Part shown: positions 23,648 through 36,248 of the stretch, piece by piece | How the letters are laid out: each line of letters opens with the position of its first letter | Position numbering within the stretch: the first letter of the stretch is position 1 | NCBI RefSeq assembly: GCF_008831285.2 | Contig: NC_045149.1 | Location: 22,574,535 to 22,638,534 of the forward strand | From: Nymphaea colorata | Lineage: Eukaryota; Streptophyta; Magnoliopsida; Nymphaeales; Nymphaeaceae | Direction of reading: 5' to 3' | DNA length: 64,000 nucleotides | Notes under the pieces: generated by a model | The model's input: only the letters and a program-made list of their open reading frames with translations | Told to the model about the DNA's origin: nothing | Database searches by the model: none | Translations under genes and position numbers: made by a program

Positions 23648-23672
23648 AAGGGAGAACAGTGTGTTCTCCCTT
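23648..23672. repeat. Perfect 11-bp inverted repeat with a 3-base loop
   Basis: AAGGGAGAACA, loop GTG, TGTTCTCCCTT. No T-run or gene end accompanies it, so it is not called a terminator. Confidence 0.8.
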
Positions 23673-24341
23673 TTAGGTGTCACTTTTTGTGGAAGCCGAA
23701 GATATAAGAAGAAAAGCTAAGATCTATAAAGTAGATTCATGAGTCTAATCTTGTTCCTAAAAGGGTTCATTTCAAAGAATAGAAAAGAAGGTGAATATTT
23801 ATGTTTGTAAAAAGGTTCGTGTCTGGATTCCCCCACTCGAACTTGTCTAGGAAAATGTTTATTCATACGGCACTTGGCTCAACCAGTCCAGGTATAACGT
23901 AGTCTTTAATACCATGGAATGAAACCCAAAACAAAAATGATCAGCGCTAGAATTTACAACAGAAGAAAGCTCAAACGATGGCATTAAATCTTTGTAAGTA
24001 TTCCGTTTCCAAGTTTCGTGTTGGATGGATTCTTTTCATTCGCGAGCCAATACAATGTGCATCTGCCAATGTGGACCAACATGGAAGAATGTCAAGCATC
24101 TGAATATTTAAATTTTAATTCTTAATGATAATTTATTGCATCGATTCAGATTGAACGCGTTTAGGGATAGAGAAGCCGTTGTCGTGAATGCATAGTCAAA
24201 ACACAACATGAGAACTTGCAGATTCATCAAATGTAGGCCTTTGACATTTCTTAACATTTGAAGAATGGAAAGATTTCTATCATAACATGGCACCATTTAA
24301 TGGTTAAAGTGATTACAGTTAATTAAGAGAATTCAACTTCT

Positions 24342-27300
24342 TCATATAAGCTGCGCTTTTCTTAGATCAGCAACAACACTGCGATCCTCACTCCCTCTTT
24401 CATTGTAGAGTACCTATACCAAATTGAATAAGAGTTTTCCATTCAGCTGGTGTTTCTCTACAAGAAATAAAGTCATCAGCTCATACCTTGTCTATGATTC
24501 CATATTCAACTGCCTCGCTTGGGCTGAAATACTTTGGGCGCCTTATATCCTCCTCGATCTGCTCTCGAGATTTGCCTATATGTCTTGCATAAAGAGTGAC
24601 CTTGCAACAAAAGTTCGATTTTTTTTATTGAGTATGTCTAGAGCCTCCTATATAAAAAGTAAAACTAGCCCGAGCGGTTAAAAGTTGAACCTTAGTATAA
24701 GCTCACAACTTAGAGTGGTTTCACTAGATTACCACTTTGACCACAAAAGTAGCTAATTTTTTGGAGTTCTTCCTCCACAATTTATACAATTTTCCCCCAT
24801 TTAGGAAAATAGATCAAATACCCAAAAAATCCACTAGAGTGATTCTAAAATTAGATAGAAGAGGACAGACATAAAGAAGTGGTTAGGGAAAACTAACATG
24901 AGAAAAGGGAATTATACATCTTCCACTATTATATGTCCATTAAAAAATAAAGAATTCTTACCAATTCATCCTTCACATTTTTTATTTCTTTCCTGGCAAG
25001 ATCAATATCAGTAGCTTGACCTTGAAACCTTGCAATAGGCTGACAGAGATGAACCAGTATAAGTTCATGTTTCACAATCAACAGCAAGTTGCATACCAGG
25101 CATTTACATCAATGGAACTAGAGAGCTCACAAGAGAATAGACCATAACCAGATGTACCTGCTTTATCATTATCGTAGATGATGGTAAGGCAGCACGATTT
25201 CCTTTTGCACCAGCTGCCAAAAGTAATGCTGCCTCTCCCCAAGCATTGCCAACACATAGGGTAAAAATGGGTGTTTTGATATAGCTGCAAGATCAGAAAG
25301 ACACTCAAATCTCACACATCGCCTGACAGATAATGCTACCTAATCTACAAGTTAAATGGTATAACGTGAATTACATGCATGAAAAACAAAATGAGTTGTC
25401 AAAAGCAACCACCATTAACCAGCCAGCAGTGGGAAATAACAGAAAATTATGGCAACACTTCATCAGAAAACTGATAATTTAGAATCTTTTACATGTCTGC
25501 AAAGATTATCTACTAGCAGCAATACTCAGAAAAGTTGGATACACGAGTCCAAATTCGTTTGATAACATACTAAAACTATAACGATCTCACAGCTAGTTAT
25601 ACATAGGAGATATCCATTATTTACAGACATAGAAACACTTAGGTGACAAAATACATTGATACAAGAAGCATAGACGGCAACCATGATTAGAATTTAGAAG
25701 CACAATATGCATCACCAGATCCATGCACTTCAAGATAAGCAGCTCATCTCCTTCAAAGTCGCCATCTTCCTTTTGCATTGAAATTATAGAAACAGAAATG
25801 CCTCCACATGCACCCAGATTTACCACAATTTGCAATACTAGTGATTCCATGATAAGTTGGCACTATGACAAGTAGTGTGGTGTGTCTCAATATCAAAATC
25901 TTTGCATGAAATGCTCTGGATGGGAAAAATATTTAACAGAAGGCAAGTATCTAAAGATGTAATATTGTCTTTATCTGGTCATGGCATTGTCTTTAGAACG
26001 AAGAGACTGCATGCTCCTCCCCTTAAAAACATAAAATACCCTTTTTATCTTATGTTCCCCTGTTTTCTTTCCATATCCGAACAAGTCCTGAATGATACAA
26101 TGTCACAAAGGAAACAATTGAGACGTTAAAACATAGATAGAAACAAGATAAATGGAATGATCAAGCCATCCACTTCAGACCTTGCCAACAAACAAGGAAT
26201 CATGCCTCCCCTTCTCTTCATGCATGTGGGCTGCCTGCCCTGTCCAGATAGACAAGCAGGAAGGGGAGAAAGAGGAGGAGATAAAGGAGGACAAATAAGG
26301 AAAAAGGGTCATGCTTTGTGGGTGGAGGAGATTAAGCCTAGATTTGAAGGTTTATGCCCTGAAGCAGCTATGCAAGCCTTGTGCTTCATGTCTTTACCAA
26401 GAGAAAAGCAGGCACCCATGCATGAACTTAAGATCATTCCCATCTCCCACCTATTTATGAATACCGAATGGGCCATGCCCGGGCACAGAAATCAGCTTAA
26501 CGGGCCAAGATTTGTTGGGCTGAGCGCGGCCTGACAAGTTAACATGCTAGGCCCATGCATTGCCGTCGGCCCAATCAGGCCCAGCAAGCTTTTTTTTTTT
26601 TTTCCCGTTCAATGTGTACCAGTTGCCTCTTTTGTAATAGACTAACTAAAAAAACATGAAGGTGAGAGTTTTTCCTTTTTACACACTTTTCAAAAGTTTC
26701 AATGTAACACTTTAAAGCTGAGCAAGTTGTTCAATGTTAAGGTTTTCACAGAAAACATTTCATCATGTATGGAACAGCATTGAAAAAGGCCACCATGGGA
26801 AACTATTATAGAAAGGGTTCTTGACCTGGTTCTTAGAGCATGCAAAAATATTTAGTAAACAAATTATCGGGCCTGGTACCAGACACCAAGTTCAAACCCA
26901 TACCCAATAAACCTCTGCCCGGCCCGATTAGTAATGGGTCAGGTAACGGGCCCAACGATTATCCAATCAGGCATGCCAGGCCAGGCATTCTTAGCCCATT
27001 TTTATATACTTTTATCCAATCTCACTAGGAGTCGCCTCAAAAAGGCATTGTGCCTGTGTTGTGTCGACACAAGCAGACACAAGAGCAAACATAGGCATGG
27101 ATTTGGACTCATGACGGACGTGGCCAACGCCATGTTGGGTGGGGTCCACATATCCAGGCCCTCAAATGTCCAAATCTAGACCAAATTGAAGTTACTGAGT
27201 TAATTTTTGTACTCTTTTAGGGTAAAATTGTTCAATGTATATTGAATAACTAAAAGAAAGAGGATCGCCTCAAGGGGCATAGAGTAACTGGTCGAGTTAG

Positions 27301-29171
27301 GGGCCTATAAGAAGGCAGGTCTCTAGTTCGATTCCCATGAGCGTTATGCTCCTGCGTTTTAAACTGGTGGAGAGCAACATCCAAGTTGAAGGGTGCACCG
27401 CTTCCATCGCTGACGCCAATGCAGCTCAAGACCCCAGAGGCAAAGGGAGTGGGAGGTTTTCAGCCTCATTCTAGGTGGTAAGAATGAACCTCTTGCTCAC
27501 CCAAAAAAGAAAGATGATCAACTTCAAAATTCAAACCCTCTGTCTTCCAATCTCCAATCATCTCTTCATCAGTTCATCCATGCTCAGCAGTGACCAACAG
27601 TGATTCACTGGCAAGAAGACTCACTAATGGTCTCTCTCTCTTTTTTACCAACCAAACATTTCATTTATGTTACTTTGGAAATTGGAACATGAATGATTTC
27701 ACTTTTTTGCATATGCAGAGTTTTCCCAGGTCACATTTGATCTAGTTTTCACATGTTTGTGTTTTTATTTTAGATGCCTACAATTATAAACAGATCAGTA
27801 GAAGTGAAGAAAATTACGGTTCTAATAAAAAAAATCTTCTAGCCTACTCAAATAGAACTTACTAATGTAAATAGCTACATGCACGAGTAACATATAAAAT
27901 GCCAAACTTGTAGTAATCATATCATTTTTATATGCAACTACAGTTTATGTAAAAAACAATATATACTGGCTGGTGGCAAGCCTGTTCCTGTGCATACTGC
28001 ACCTTGACCAACATAAAAGAAATGAATATATAAAACCACTTTATCTGAGCCATCACTCTAACTGCAGATACTCTGATAATAATATCAGTTCCTGTGTGCA
28101 TTTCTATGGTTGCATGCTACCTTTGAAATCTTCACATGAACAAGTAGATGCATACAAAGGGTCAACAGGCATAGCTTGCCACATACATGAACATAGAAAA
28201 CTAGCAAGTCAAAAACTACTCTTAAATCTTTTAAGTCTAAAATGATATGAAGCAGAAACACATGAAAATGAAGCCTTAACTGATATGACCAGAAGCACAT
28301 CAGCACATCAAAACAAGAACAATGAAACATAAGGGTAAGCATCACCTCATAACATCATAGATTGCAAATGCCTCTGTTTCATAGCCCATCTTTTCTCCTC
28401 CCTGAAATATTTAGCCAGAAAGGGGGGAAATGCACCATTAAAATCAATCTCCGCCATATGAAGATCAGAATACAATTCTTGAGGCAACTACGAGGCATAA
28501 ATAATTTACAACTTAATCAACTCATAATTGAATGAAATGGTTTCTCAGCTAAAATGTGAAGCTACACAAAGCAACAACCATACGAGTACAAGGTTCCTGC
28601 TGCCTTTCTAATAAAAGCACCATCGGCACCCAAGCAAAAGCTCTGTTGTACATAACATTGTTCCTCAGAAGTGTACAGAAGATGGCAAATGAAAAACATG
28701 GAGAAGCTCAACATCTAGCCTTGGATACAAAGTATTAGGACAAAGGTATTATCTTAGTGGTAAGACATATGGATGGGAAGACAAAGCTAAGAAAGAACTG
28801 CTTTATTGCAACATCACATCATAAAGCCTTTTTGGTATATTGATTCACTCAAATCATTTCAACAGCTAGGAAGGTCAAGAAATTGAAATGCATAAAACAC
28901 CTTTTCTCCACCTAAGAATTTGTGAGTGTAGATTTTCAAAGTCAACACTTTGTGCTATGTGTTGGCTCCCAAAAAATTATAGAAACACTACAACATGGAA
29001 TTCTAGGTGCACAAGGACACATAAGAAGAACTGCCCAGTGTTGCAAAGCAAAAAAGGCTTGACTATATTTCCAGAGAGAGAGACTGAGAATGGAATTTTG
29101 TTAAGAGGCATATGAAACCTCATCATAAATCGAAGATGACGACAATGAAGAACCATTTGTTCAAGAACACC

Positions 29172-29203
<32 letters not shown>

Positions 29204-32091
29204 CAACAAGCTAACCAGTTTATGATAACTAATTTAGTAGAGAACATGTTTTAATTTAAGTTATTATCATGAACAGTATTAGTTTTTCTATTACAAAATT
29301 TTCGTTAGCAGCCATAATTTTTTTAAGATGAAAGTAACACAACTAAAACCCAAAAGGTTTAATGTATGTTTTCTCTTAAACAACTCTGTAAGGTTAGATC
29401 ACACAAAAACATATAAAAATCTATTTCGGTACTCTTGTTTATGTCCGTGGCCTAAAACGGTCCGAGCCGTACAAGTTCTGCAAGATTAACTATCAGGCAC
29501 AAGAAAGATGAATCGGCTAATGTGTGGTACTACCAAAAAGCAAGCTAAAGAACTGCACAAAACAGAATGAACACGGAAAGTTGATTCTTGACAAAATTCA
29601 GCGTTCCCACTACCTTTGTTGTGCCAGTGGAGTTTATATACAGATATATTGGTTTCTCGGCATCTTCATACTGAAGGTATAAAAACTCAGCAAGCATCAA
29701 CTCTGTCACAGAAGGAACAAGTGACATGCCCAAGTACACAATCCGATTTTTGTACAAATAGGAGGCCAGATCAGGTGGTGGTTGCTCCCAAGCACTTCCT
29801 CTCTGGAAAGGAATAACCTATTGAAAGAAAAAAGCATAAGGGATAAGTAAACTAAGAGGTTGGTAGCTTCAGACCAGTTGGACAAACAAAGGGCATGAAT
29901 TATCACCAACCAAAACACATCACTCCTAACGATTCATAGTATAAACAAAAATTGTCCACAGGATATCGGTTGGTCTATGAATAACTAGAGAACCAAGAAA
30001 ATGAACAAAATGAGACAACCCCCAACTTGCCAAGTAAGAAAGCCAATCACATGTTAACAATACTGACCAGAAAGCTAGAAATTCTGGAAGGAAACGATAT
30101 GTGAGATTATGCAGTGTTTCTATTCAGGCAAACTTTTCTACGCATAGAATATCCTTTATGCATGCAATTGCCACTTGACGAGATTAATTTTCAAGCAACT
30201 ACATCAGATAAGAATGAACAACCCAACCACACAAACAGTTGGGATATCCACACATTCTTAAACCTATGTAGTTTCAAATAAAATAGTCTTTCTCTCAACA
30301 AGATGGATCATGAGCTCAACTCAAAAGGTTGAAACTGTTCTGTCTTCATGTTAGAACTTCAAATATAAATTGCTTAGTGAAATAAAACTTAAGCATAAAA
30401 AGAAAGTATATTCAATTCTTGGGGGAGGGGTTGGTGGGGGAGAGAGAGAGAGAGAGAATCGCTTCGGTAGCTGCTAAATCTCCTAATTACTGGAAAGCCA
30501 AAGGCCTTCCATACCTTTCAGACACCCTATGGTGAAATGTGAACTACAACAGAAAAGTCATTGCTAGACAAGATACTTGTGCTTCAGGCATACTTTGTCT
30601 ATCCCCTCATAACTTCTGCAAAAAATTGCACCATCGAGATATGATAGCCAGCCAAGTAAACTGAACTGAACAAACGGATTATTCCATAAAAGCACAATCT
30701 GTGCTGAGGACCTATTGTTTCTTCCCCATTATCAATCAGCAGACCAGTATCTATCAGCAAGCTCTATTCAGGTTGATTCCAGACCTTCTTGTGAAGAAGG
30801 TGATTCTAGCAACTGTTGATAGGCAAAGATATGCTGAAAGTCTGCTCGACAGGAGATGCTTGCTGTGTATGGAGATGTAAAAGCAATTACCACAAATCCT
30901 TTTTCCTATATCTTCCATCAGGCGACCATCATGAACTAGGGACAACAATTTCATAAAAGTCCTCTGTTCCAAGACGTTCTTATTTGACTTCAAAGTTGAA
31001 CCTTAGAAAACCAATTTGGTTCGTCTAACTAACAAATGATAACAAGAGTTGTATAAAATTTCAAGAGGTAGGAAGCCATTATTGAGATACGCCTCCCTTT
31101 TCGGTAAGAAGAACAAAGAATACCAGCGATTACAGGAAAGAAACGAGTTTTCCAACTCGACAAAAAATACGAATCAAAGCCTATTAAGCAGCCGGTCAAC
31201 TAAAATTCCGCTGGAGAAACTCGATCCAAAACTATCTGCAGTATTAATGTTCAAATCCAGCTGACACAATTAAGCATAAGATATCAATGAATTAGATTCC
31301 TCTTTGCATCTCATTCTGCTGGAATTATGTATATTTCGCTAGCTAGTCTGCGTCAAATAAAATAGGAGAAGTTGATAAATGAAGTAAAAGATCTCGACTA
31401 TTTTGATTTCTATGCTCTAATGTAAAGCAGCGGAGCTACTTACGACGGAGCTAAATAAAATTACGGCTTGAATTACTTCTAACATCAGCATAGCTGCTGT
31501 ACTTCTACATCATAAATGCACCCTAACGAAATCGAATCCATCTATAGTAGTGAATAAAACAGCCAGGACAAGAAAAGAGCTAAGAGAACCATAAAACACT
31601 AAAAATGCAAATTTCGGTCGAAAACTAATCACAACTGAAAAGGCGATACTGATCACAGACTTCCGCATTTCGAGCTACCTTTGGAGACAAATAAACAAGA
31701 ACAAATGATTTAAAGAAGACAAGCCCATCTAAGGTTGCAATGCGCACCACCCTTAAACAAATTGTATATTTTATCAACCACCATCTTCGCGAAACAGCAT
31801 GAAAAAGGGGGAAAGTTAGACGTGAAGCTTCCTCCTCACCATAGTGATAACTCCTCTTCTACCGCGTGAAGGAACGAAGGACGGATTTAGCGATTGTGGT
31901 CGAATCTTGTAGCCCGAAAACTCGCTCATAACGCTTCCGTTTGGGGGAGAAGCAACGAAACTGGTGGAGAAAGAGGATGGTTTGGGAGAAGCGGAAGCTA
32001 GGGCCTTAGCGCTCATCCTTGGCCTGCATATTCCTCGGTGGGAGAAGAAACGGGGCTCACCAGACAAGCAGGAGGACACGGAGACCTCCAT
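24342..32091 (-). CDS. ClpR4, non-catalytic subunit of the plastid Clp protease, seven exons
   Basis: Exons on the minus strand are 32091-31840, 29817-29614, 28401-28346, 25284-25158, 25039-24962, 24600-24487 and 24413-24342 (TGA). They total 903 bases (300 residues) and every phase closes. ClpR4 sits in the ClpP/R ring of the stromal ATP-dependent Clp protease. Residues 1 to about 80 (MEVSVSSCLSGEPRFF, Ser/Arg-rich) look like a plastid transit peptide. The core includes VIPFQRGSAWEQPPPDLASY, YKNRIVYLGMSLVPSVTEL, YLYINSTGTTK, AFAIYDVM, TLCVGNAWGEAALLL, STIMIKQPIARFQG, RRPKYFSPSEAVEYG and the end RKAQLI. Where catalytic ClpP has GxAxSMG and MIHQP, this protein has GNAWGEA and MIKQP, so Ser and His are both replaced, as expected of ClpR. 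Introns 1-3 are 2.0, 1.2 and 3.1 kb; intron 3 holds a SINE. A single-copy essential subunit is usual, so the intact frame fits. Confidence 0.95.
26460..26990. repeat. GGCCCGG-rich dispersed repeat in CLPR4 intron 3
   Basis: Two blocks (about 26466-26592 and 26868-26990) are rich in GGGCC, GCCCGGG, GGCCCAA and CCCGGCCCGA words around an AT-rich middle. This is a texture shared by many dispersed plant repeats. No element boundary or target duplication could be placed. Confidence 0.35.
27252..27514 (+). mobile_element. tRNA-derived SINE with target-site duplication
   Basis: The body (27262-27504) has an A-box-like AGAGTAACTGGTCGAG near 27280 and a B-box-like TCTAGTTCGATTCCC near 27325, the internal RNA polymerase III promoter of tRNA-derived SINEs. 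It ends in an A-rich tail. It is flanked by the direct repeat AAAAGAAAGA (27252-27261 and 27505-27514), which continues as nGATC on both sides. It lies in CLPR4 intron 3, in the orientation opposite to the gene. Family assignment would need a library search. Confidence 0.6.
29179..29203 (+). repeat. (TG)12 microsatellite in CLPR4 intron 2
   Basis: An uninterrupted TG run of 25 bases preceded by a short TA run. Confidence 0.9.
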
Positions 32092-32774
32092 GGTGGAGAG
32101 AGAAAAAGAGGTTCCTCTCGGTTCGCTATGGAGTTGGCAGCTATATCTGATGCAGCGGCCCAGGGGGTTCTGGAGTTCCTCTGATGAATTTATCCCTTGC
32201 AAGAGACGGGCTAGCCGAGCGAGTGCGTGACAGGGATCTGGGCGAGTGAGTGCGTGAGCTTAGCACGGCTAATTACCCCACGGCTGAGCTGACTAGAACC
32301 AGGGATGGGTTTAGACAAATTTCTCTCTCTTCCTCTCCGTCTCTTTTTGTCTGTCTGTTTCGTTTCTGCTGTTTGATTATGTACTTAGGAGATTTCTTAT
32401 CCCTAAATTTTGCTATATATTTCTATTTTATTGGCTCTCTTTCTTTTTCTCTCTCTCACAAGCGCCAAATGGGATGGATGGACTTTAACAAATCTCTCTG
32501 TGACTTGTGCCACTAGTGCTAAATAGATGTGAGTAATTGGTCGGGTAAATGGCATGTATTAGGTGTGTCACTTGTTTGATTCTTATGAACTGAAAATTAA
32601 GCCGATAGGTTAAGACTACTTTGACTCACTTGGCCGTTTGTTCTTTGGTAGACGGTATGGGACAGAATCTCCTTCTAATTGTTTTGGAACAGTTGAGAGA
32701 TTCTCTGGAAAAGAGATTCTCTAGAAAAGAAAAAAAACACGGAGTTCTGCTTTTGGTGGCAGGTTGGTCCCTCT
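32092..32774. other. CLPR4 upstream region
   Basis: The first 200 bases (minus-strand leader and promoter of CLPR4) are GC-richer with CT-rich blocks. I see no convincing TATA box. Beyond 32300 no gene is recognised. Confidence 0.4.
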
Positions 32775-32907
32775 GCAAAATTGGGATAAAGTTGAGCCAA
32801 AAGATCAATAGTGATTGAATTGATGACGAAGAAGAGGATTTTTAGTTCAATTCTCCACCAGATTGATCAAATTCTATTGAGTATGACTCATAGTGATCAT
32901 TTATCAT
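32775..32907 (+). pseudogene. Nuclear plastid DNA fragment: piece of ycf2
   Basis: The translation matches the family stretch KLSQKIN, then (after a small deletion that shifts frame near 32808) IELMTKKR, then HQIDQILLSMTHSDHLS, a well-known stretch of plastid Ycf2. The match is under 45 residues of a protein of about 2,000, with an internal frame break and no start or end, so it is a decayed plastid insertion. The match ends abruptly at about 32907. The sequence from 32908 to 33010 stays open and may also be organellar, but I could not name it. Confidence 0.75.
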
Positions 32908-33211
32908 TTTTTCATGCTTTTTCCGGAGGTCTGGAAAAAGCAGCAATCAATAGAATTTCCCTAATCTTTCCTTCTCAAAAACGAAAGAAAGAACGTGAAA
33001 TTCTTTTTCCGCTGGGACAAGAGGTTGGATTTAACCATAAAAATACACATCTCCATTGTCCAGCTAACGGACAATGTCACATCATATTTCCCTCATTGTA
33101 TTTGTGCATTAAAATTTGTGTTTCTCCTTGGAAATACAAGGATTTTCTTTCTCATTTTTCTACTACTGCCTGATTTTTTTTGTTTCTTAGTTCCTGAGCC
33201 CTCTTTACAAC

Positions 33212-33382
33212 CAACAAACTTATATGTGTGTGTGTAAGGACTTTCGGTGGGCTTGGCCTGAGCCCAATGTACAACCAGCTATACCTATCAACAAACTTAT
33301 ATATGTCTGTGTATGTGTGCGTGCCGCTAGACTTTAGATGGACTTGACCTGAGCCCACCATAGGACCAACTATAACTACCTA
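33212..33382 (+). repeat. Diverged ~80-90-bp tandem duplication
   Basis: Both units begin with CAACAAACTTATAT followed by a TG-rich run, then GACTTT(C/A)(G/A)(G/A)TGG(G/A)CTTG(G/A)CCTGAGCCCA and end in ACCAgCTATAcCTA. They start at 33212 and 33289. Confidence 0.75.
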
Positions 33383-34007
33383 CAAGCCGCCAACTGTGCA
33401 AACTCGTGAAAGAGAGAGAGAGAGGCATTGGTAGATTCAGAACATAATTTTTTCAGTTTTCTCATATCTAAACTCATTTTTTGCAACGATGGATACATTA
33501 TCTTGTATAAGTTCAAACACCAAAAGGCACATGAAAGTTTATGAACAAGTTATGTTGATAGGTTTTGATGTAGTTAAATATGTTGGAGGCAACTCACAGC
33601 AAGAAGATTAGGCAGCAGCAGGGTCGTGGCAAAAGGCCGACTTCTTCAAGGGCGACCATGGGCGAGAACATTAACGAGCAGCCGATACAAAAAAGGAAAA
33701 GTGGAGATGTGGACAAACCAGGGATACATCCATGTCTTCATGACCAACAAGTGATAGGAGACTGCAGCAGGTGAAAAGTGAAGGGCGTTTGTTAATATAA
33801 ACATGGTATGGTAAACCTACATGAGATATAAAATGGGTTTAGTTACGTATCGAAGATTGAGAAAAGACTTTAAGGACATCTAAATGGGTCATGTTTTAGT
33901 TCTTATCCCTTTTGGGAGGGAAATTGAAACAATTAGGAGCACGTTGATATTATGAATTGGAGTGAGTCATGTTCTCTAAGAGCTGGTTCACCACTTGGAC
34001 CTACACA

Positions 34008-34142
34008 TAGACGCACCTATATTAAGGATAGACGCACCTATATTAAGGTAAAGATAAATAAAAAAGTTTAGCCATGTGTCAAAAATTAAAAGGAATCTTA
34101 TAAAAAAGTTTAGCCATGTGTCAAAAATTGAAAGAAATCTTA
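34008..34142 (+). repeat. Two adjacent short tandem duplications (21 bp and 42 bp)
   Basis: TAGACGCACCTATATTAAGG occurs at 34008 and 34029 (21-bp period, last base differs). Directly after, a 42-bp unit starting TAAAAAAGTTTAGCCATG occurs at 34059 and 34101 with two mismatches. Two independent duplications side by side imply a slippage-prone site. Confidence 0.92.
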
Positions 34143-34568
34143 GAGGACATGTAAAGGAGCCCGTTAAATGGTTAATTGTTCTAATCCTAATCTTTTTAGA
34201 GAAAGAACATAAATGGTTAGGGAACATGTTGGAATCAATTAAACCAACAACCTGAGCCTCGTGTGAGAGGAGGTTTGGTAGTGATAAATTTCTTTTCCAA
34301 AAGTATATAAACAAGAAGAGTGTTGGCAGAGGGATTCACCTATCTATAATAGTTTCATTGAACAGTGATCATGTTTAACTATTTTCTATACTCACCTTCA
34401 TTGACAGAGCTATAAAGTCAAGCTAAAGAAAGGTATGTACATGCAAAATTTAATTTGAGGAAGAGAACACAAGGGATACCTGTAGTATGGAGGTTGTGTA
34501 CAATATACATATTAATTTTTTGTCATTTAGGATTTGTATTTCATCTTATATGATCTTTGATATATGTA

Positions 34569-34776
34569 GGTCCAAGCAGGGGTGGAGCCAAGGGGGGGGC
34601 TCTCATGGGCCTTGGCTCTACCTCAAATTTTTAAAAAAAAATTACATGTAAATTTTAAAAGATTTTACTTGTTCTTATAAAAAATTTGAAAAATGATATT
34701 TCGGTCTGTGTCAAAATTTATAAACTTTAATTTGACCTCCATCATGAAAAATTTCTGGCTCCACCCTGGGTCCAAA
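34569..34776. mobile_element. hAT-type MITE, 192 bp
   Basis: The element 34577-34768 has terminal inverted repeats CAGGGGTGGAGCCA and TGGCTCCACCCTG (13 of 14 matching) and is flanked by an 8-bp direct repeat, GGTCCAAG (34569-34576) and GGTCCAAA (34769-34776). TIRs beginning CAGGG and an 8-bp target duplication fit the hAT superfamily. It has no coding capacity and is AT-rich inside. Confidence 0.75.
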
Positions 34777-35789
34777 GAGTTCAGTGCACCGGCTCAAGCT
34801 AGTGGCCTGCGGATCCCTAGTGGGGGCAGGGGGCGGGGAGTAGCCTTGGGGTTTTATGCTGCTCCGCAACCGGCATCGTCTCTCCATGCAGTTTTCTTGG
34901 GCAAAAAGCCAAAAACCATAGCTTATATCATTTCTGTGTATGATAAGCTAAACCAAGCTTCAAGTTCATAAGCATATCTTGAACATTTTCAAATAACTTC
35001 ATTCATCTTACTAATGAACCCATTATTGTGAGAGTAGCCAATAACTGCTATTAAGGTACCTTTGATGGCCTTGGATCTGAAATCAGATGCAGATCTAAGA
35101 TATATTGAGAGAGATACCCACTATTTAAACATAAGGTAGATTTCATATACACGTTTTTCAAATCCCTCTCACATTGAAAAAGCATGAGCATATGATCTGG
35201 CAAGGAGTTCTAATTTGAGATCCATGGCTTTCAAATCTGTGTGGGCAGATCTCAAATTTCCTTATATATTAGCTAGATTTGAGGCAATTAAATATGCGTT
35301 GAAACATTTAACTGCAAGAAATCTCTCTCTTTCTCTCTATATCTCTCAAATTAATGGCTTTGAAACTGTGGTGCAAGTGTGGCCCATAAATTTTTATAAT
35401 TTATTTCTTTTTATTTATAAATAAGAAAGAATGTAGGTTTGTGGGGGGACTTTATCTTTGAATTTTTCATCAGTTAAATATGAATAACATGTAACGTAAG
35501 TATTTGTGCATATTTAGTAAAGTTTGTGATATTTCACAATTCAAAAAATAACAAACTTCAGTATACAAAAATGCACAATAAAAAGGAATATCTAATTAAT
35601 TGACGATCCTAACTGACTCGTGGGCCTGATAGTAGCGCTATGATACAAGGGGTATGGCAAGGACTGTCACAATGTCACATGCCTCAATCTAATGTGGACG
35701 CTATTGAGAACACAAGTTTGGATTTTGTGAGCGCAAGTTCAAACCAATGGCGGACCTACATTGTCGCTGGTGGTGGAGCTTCATTGTAG

Positions 35790-36014
35790 CCAAGGGCAGA
35801 ACCAAAAAAATTTTTATGAGGAGAGCCGAATTAAAGTATCTAAATTTTGACATACGTTGAAATGTTATTTTTCAAAATTTTTATATAGGACAAATAAAAT
35901 TTTTTAAAATTTACATGTAATTTAAGAAAAAAAATGAGGTGGGGCCAGGACTTATGTGGGCTCCCTCTTCGCTCCGCCCCTAATTGTGGGTCTCCCTCTT
36001 GGCTCTGCCCCTAG
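35790..36014. mobile_element. Diverged MITE-like element
   Basis: The ends read CCAAGGGCAGAACCAA near 35797 and TTGGCTCTGCCCCTAG near 36000-36014, an imperfect inverted repeat resembling the TIRs of the MITE at 34577. A second SGCTCCGCCCC block lies at 35972. The inside is AT-rich. I could not define a target duplication, so boundaries are approximate. Confidence 0.5.
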
Positions 36015-36248
36015 CGGGTGCCAGCACTTATCCAAACCAGCCTACAAAATTTAAGTTTATTTACATTTAGAAATTTCAATAATTTTCATTCTTTACATGT
36101 GTGTCCCTCAAAGTTTTAAATTTAAATTTAGAGTACCCTTTAACTAGAAATTTCTAACTCCACTGCTGGCTCGTTCAAACCCAGAAATAGGTCATGTGGT
36201 CCAAATACAAATTCGAAGAGGTTATATTGTCTAAAAAACCGCCCTGAG

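Larger units (their letters stand above)
21690..24341. other. Intergenic DNA between EXLB and CLPR4
   Basis: EXLB promoter and CLPR4 3' UTR must lie at the two ends. Between them I find no recognisable gene; open frames near 21995-22240 and 22784-23083 show no family signature. A 32-bp tandem duplication and a hairpin lie at 23574-23672. Confidence 0.5.

Noticed and set aside
26157-26534. 125-codon frame in CLPR4 intron 3
   Set aside because: Lies in repeat-rich intronic sequence on the opposite strand, with no family signal.
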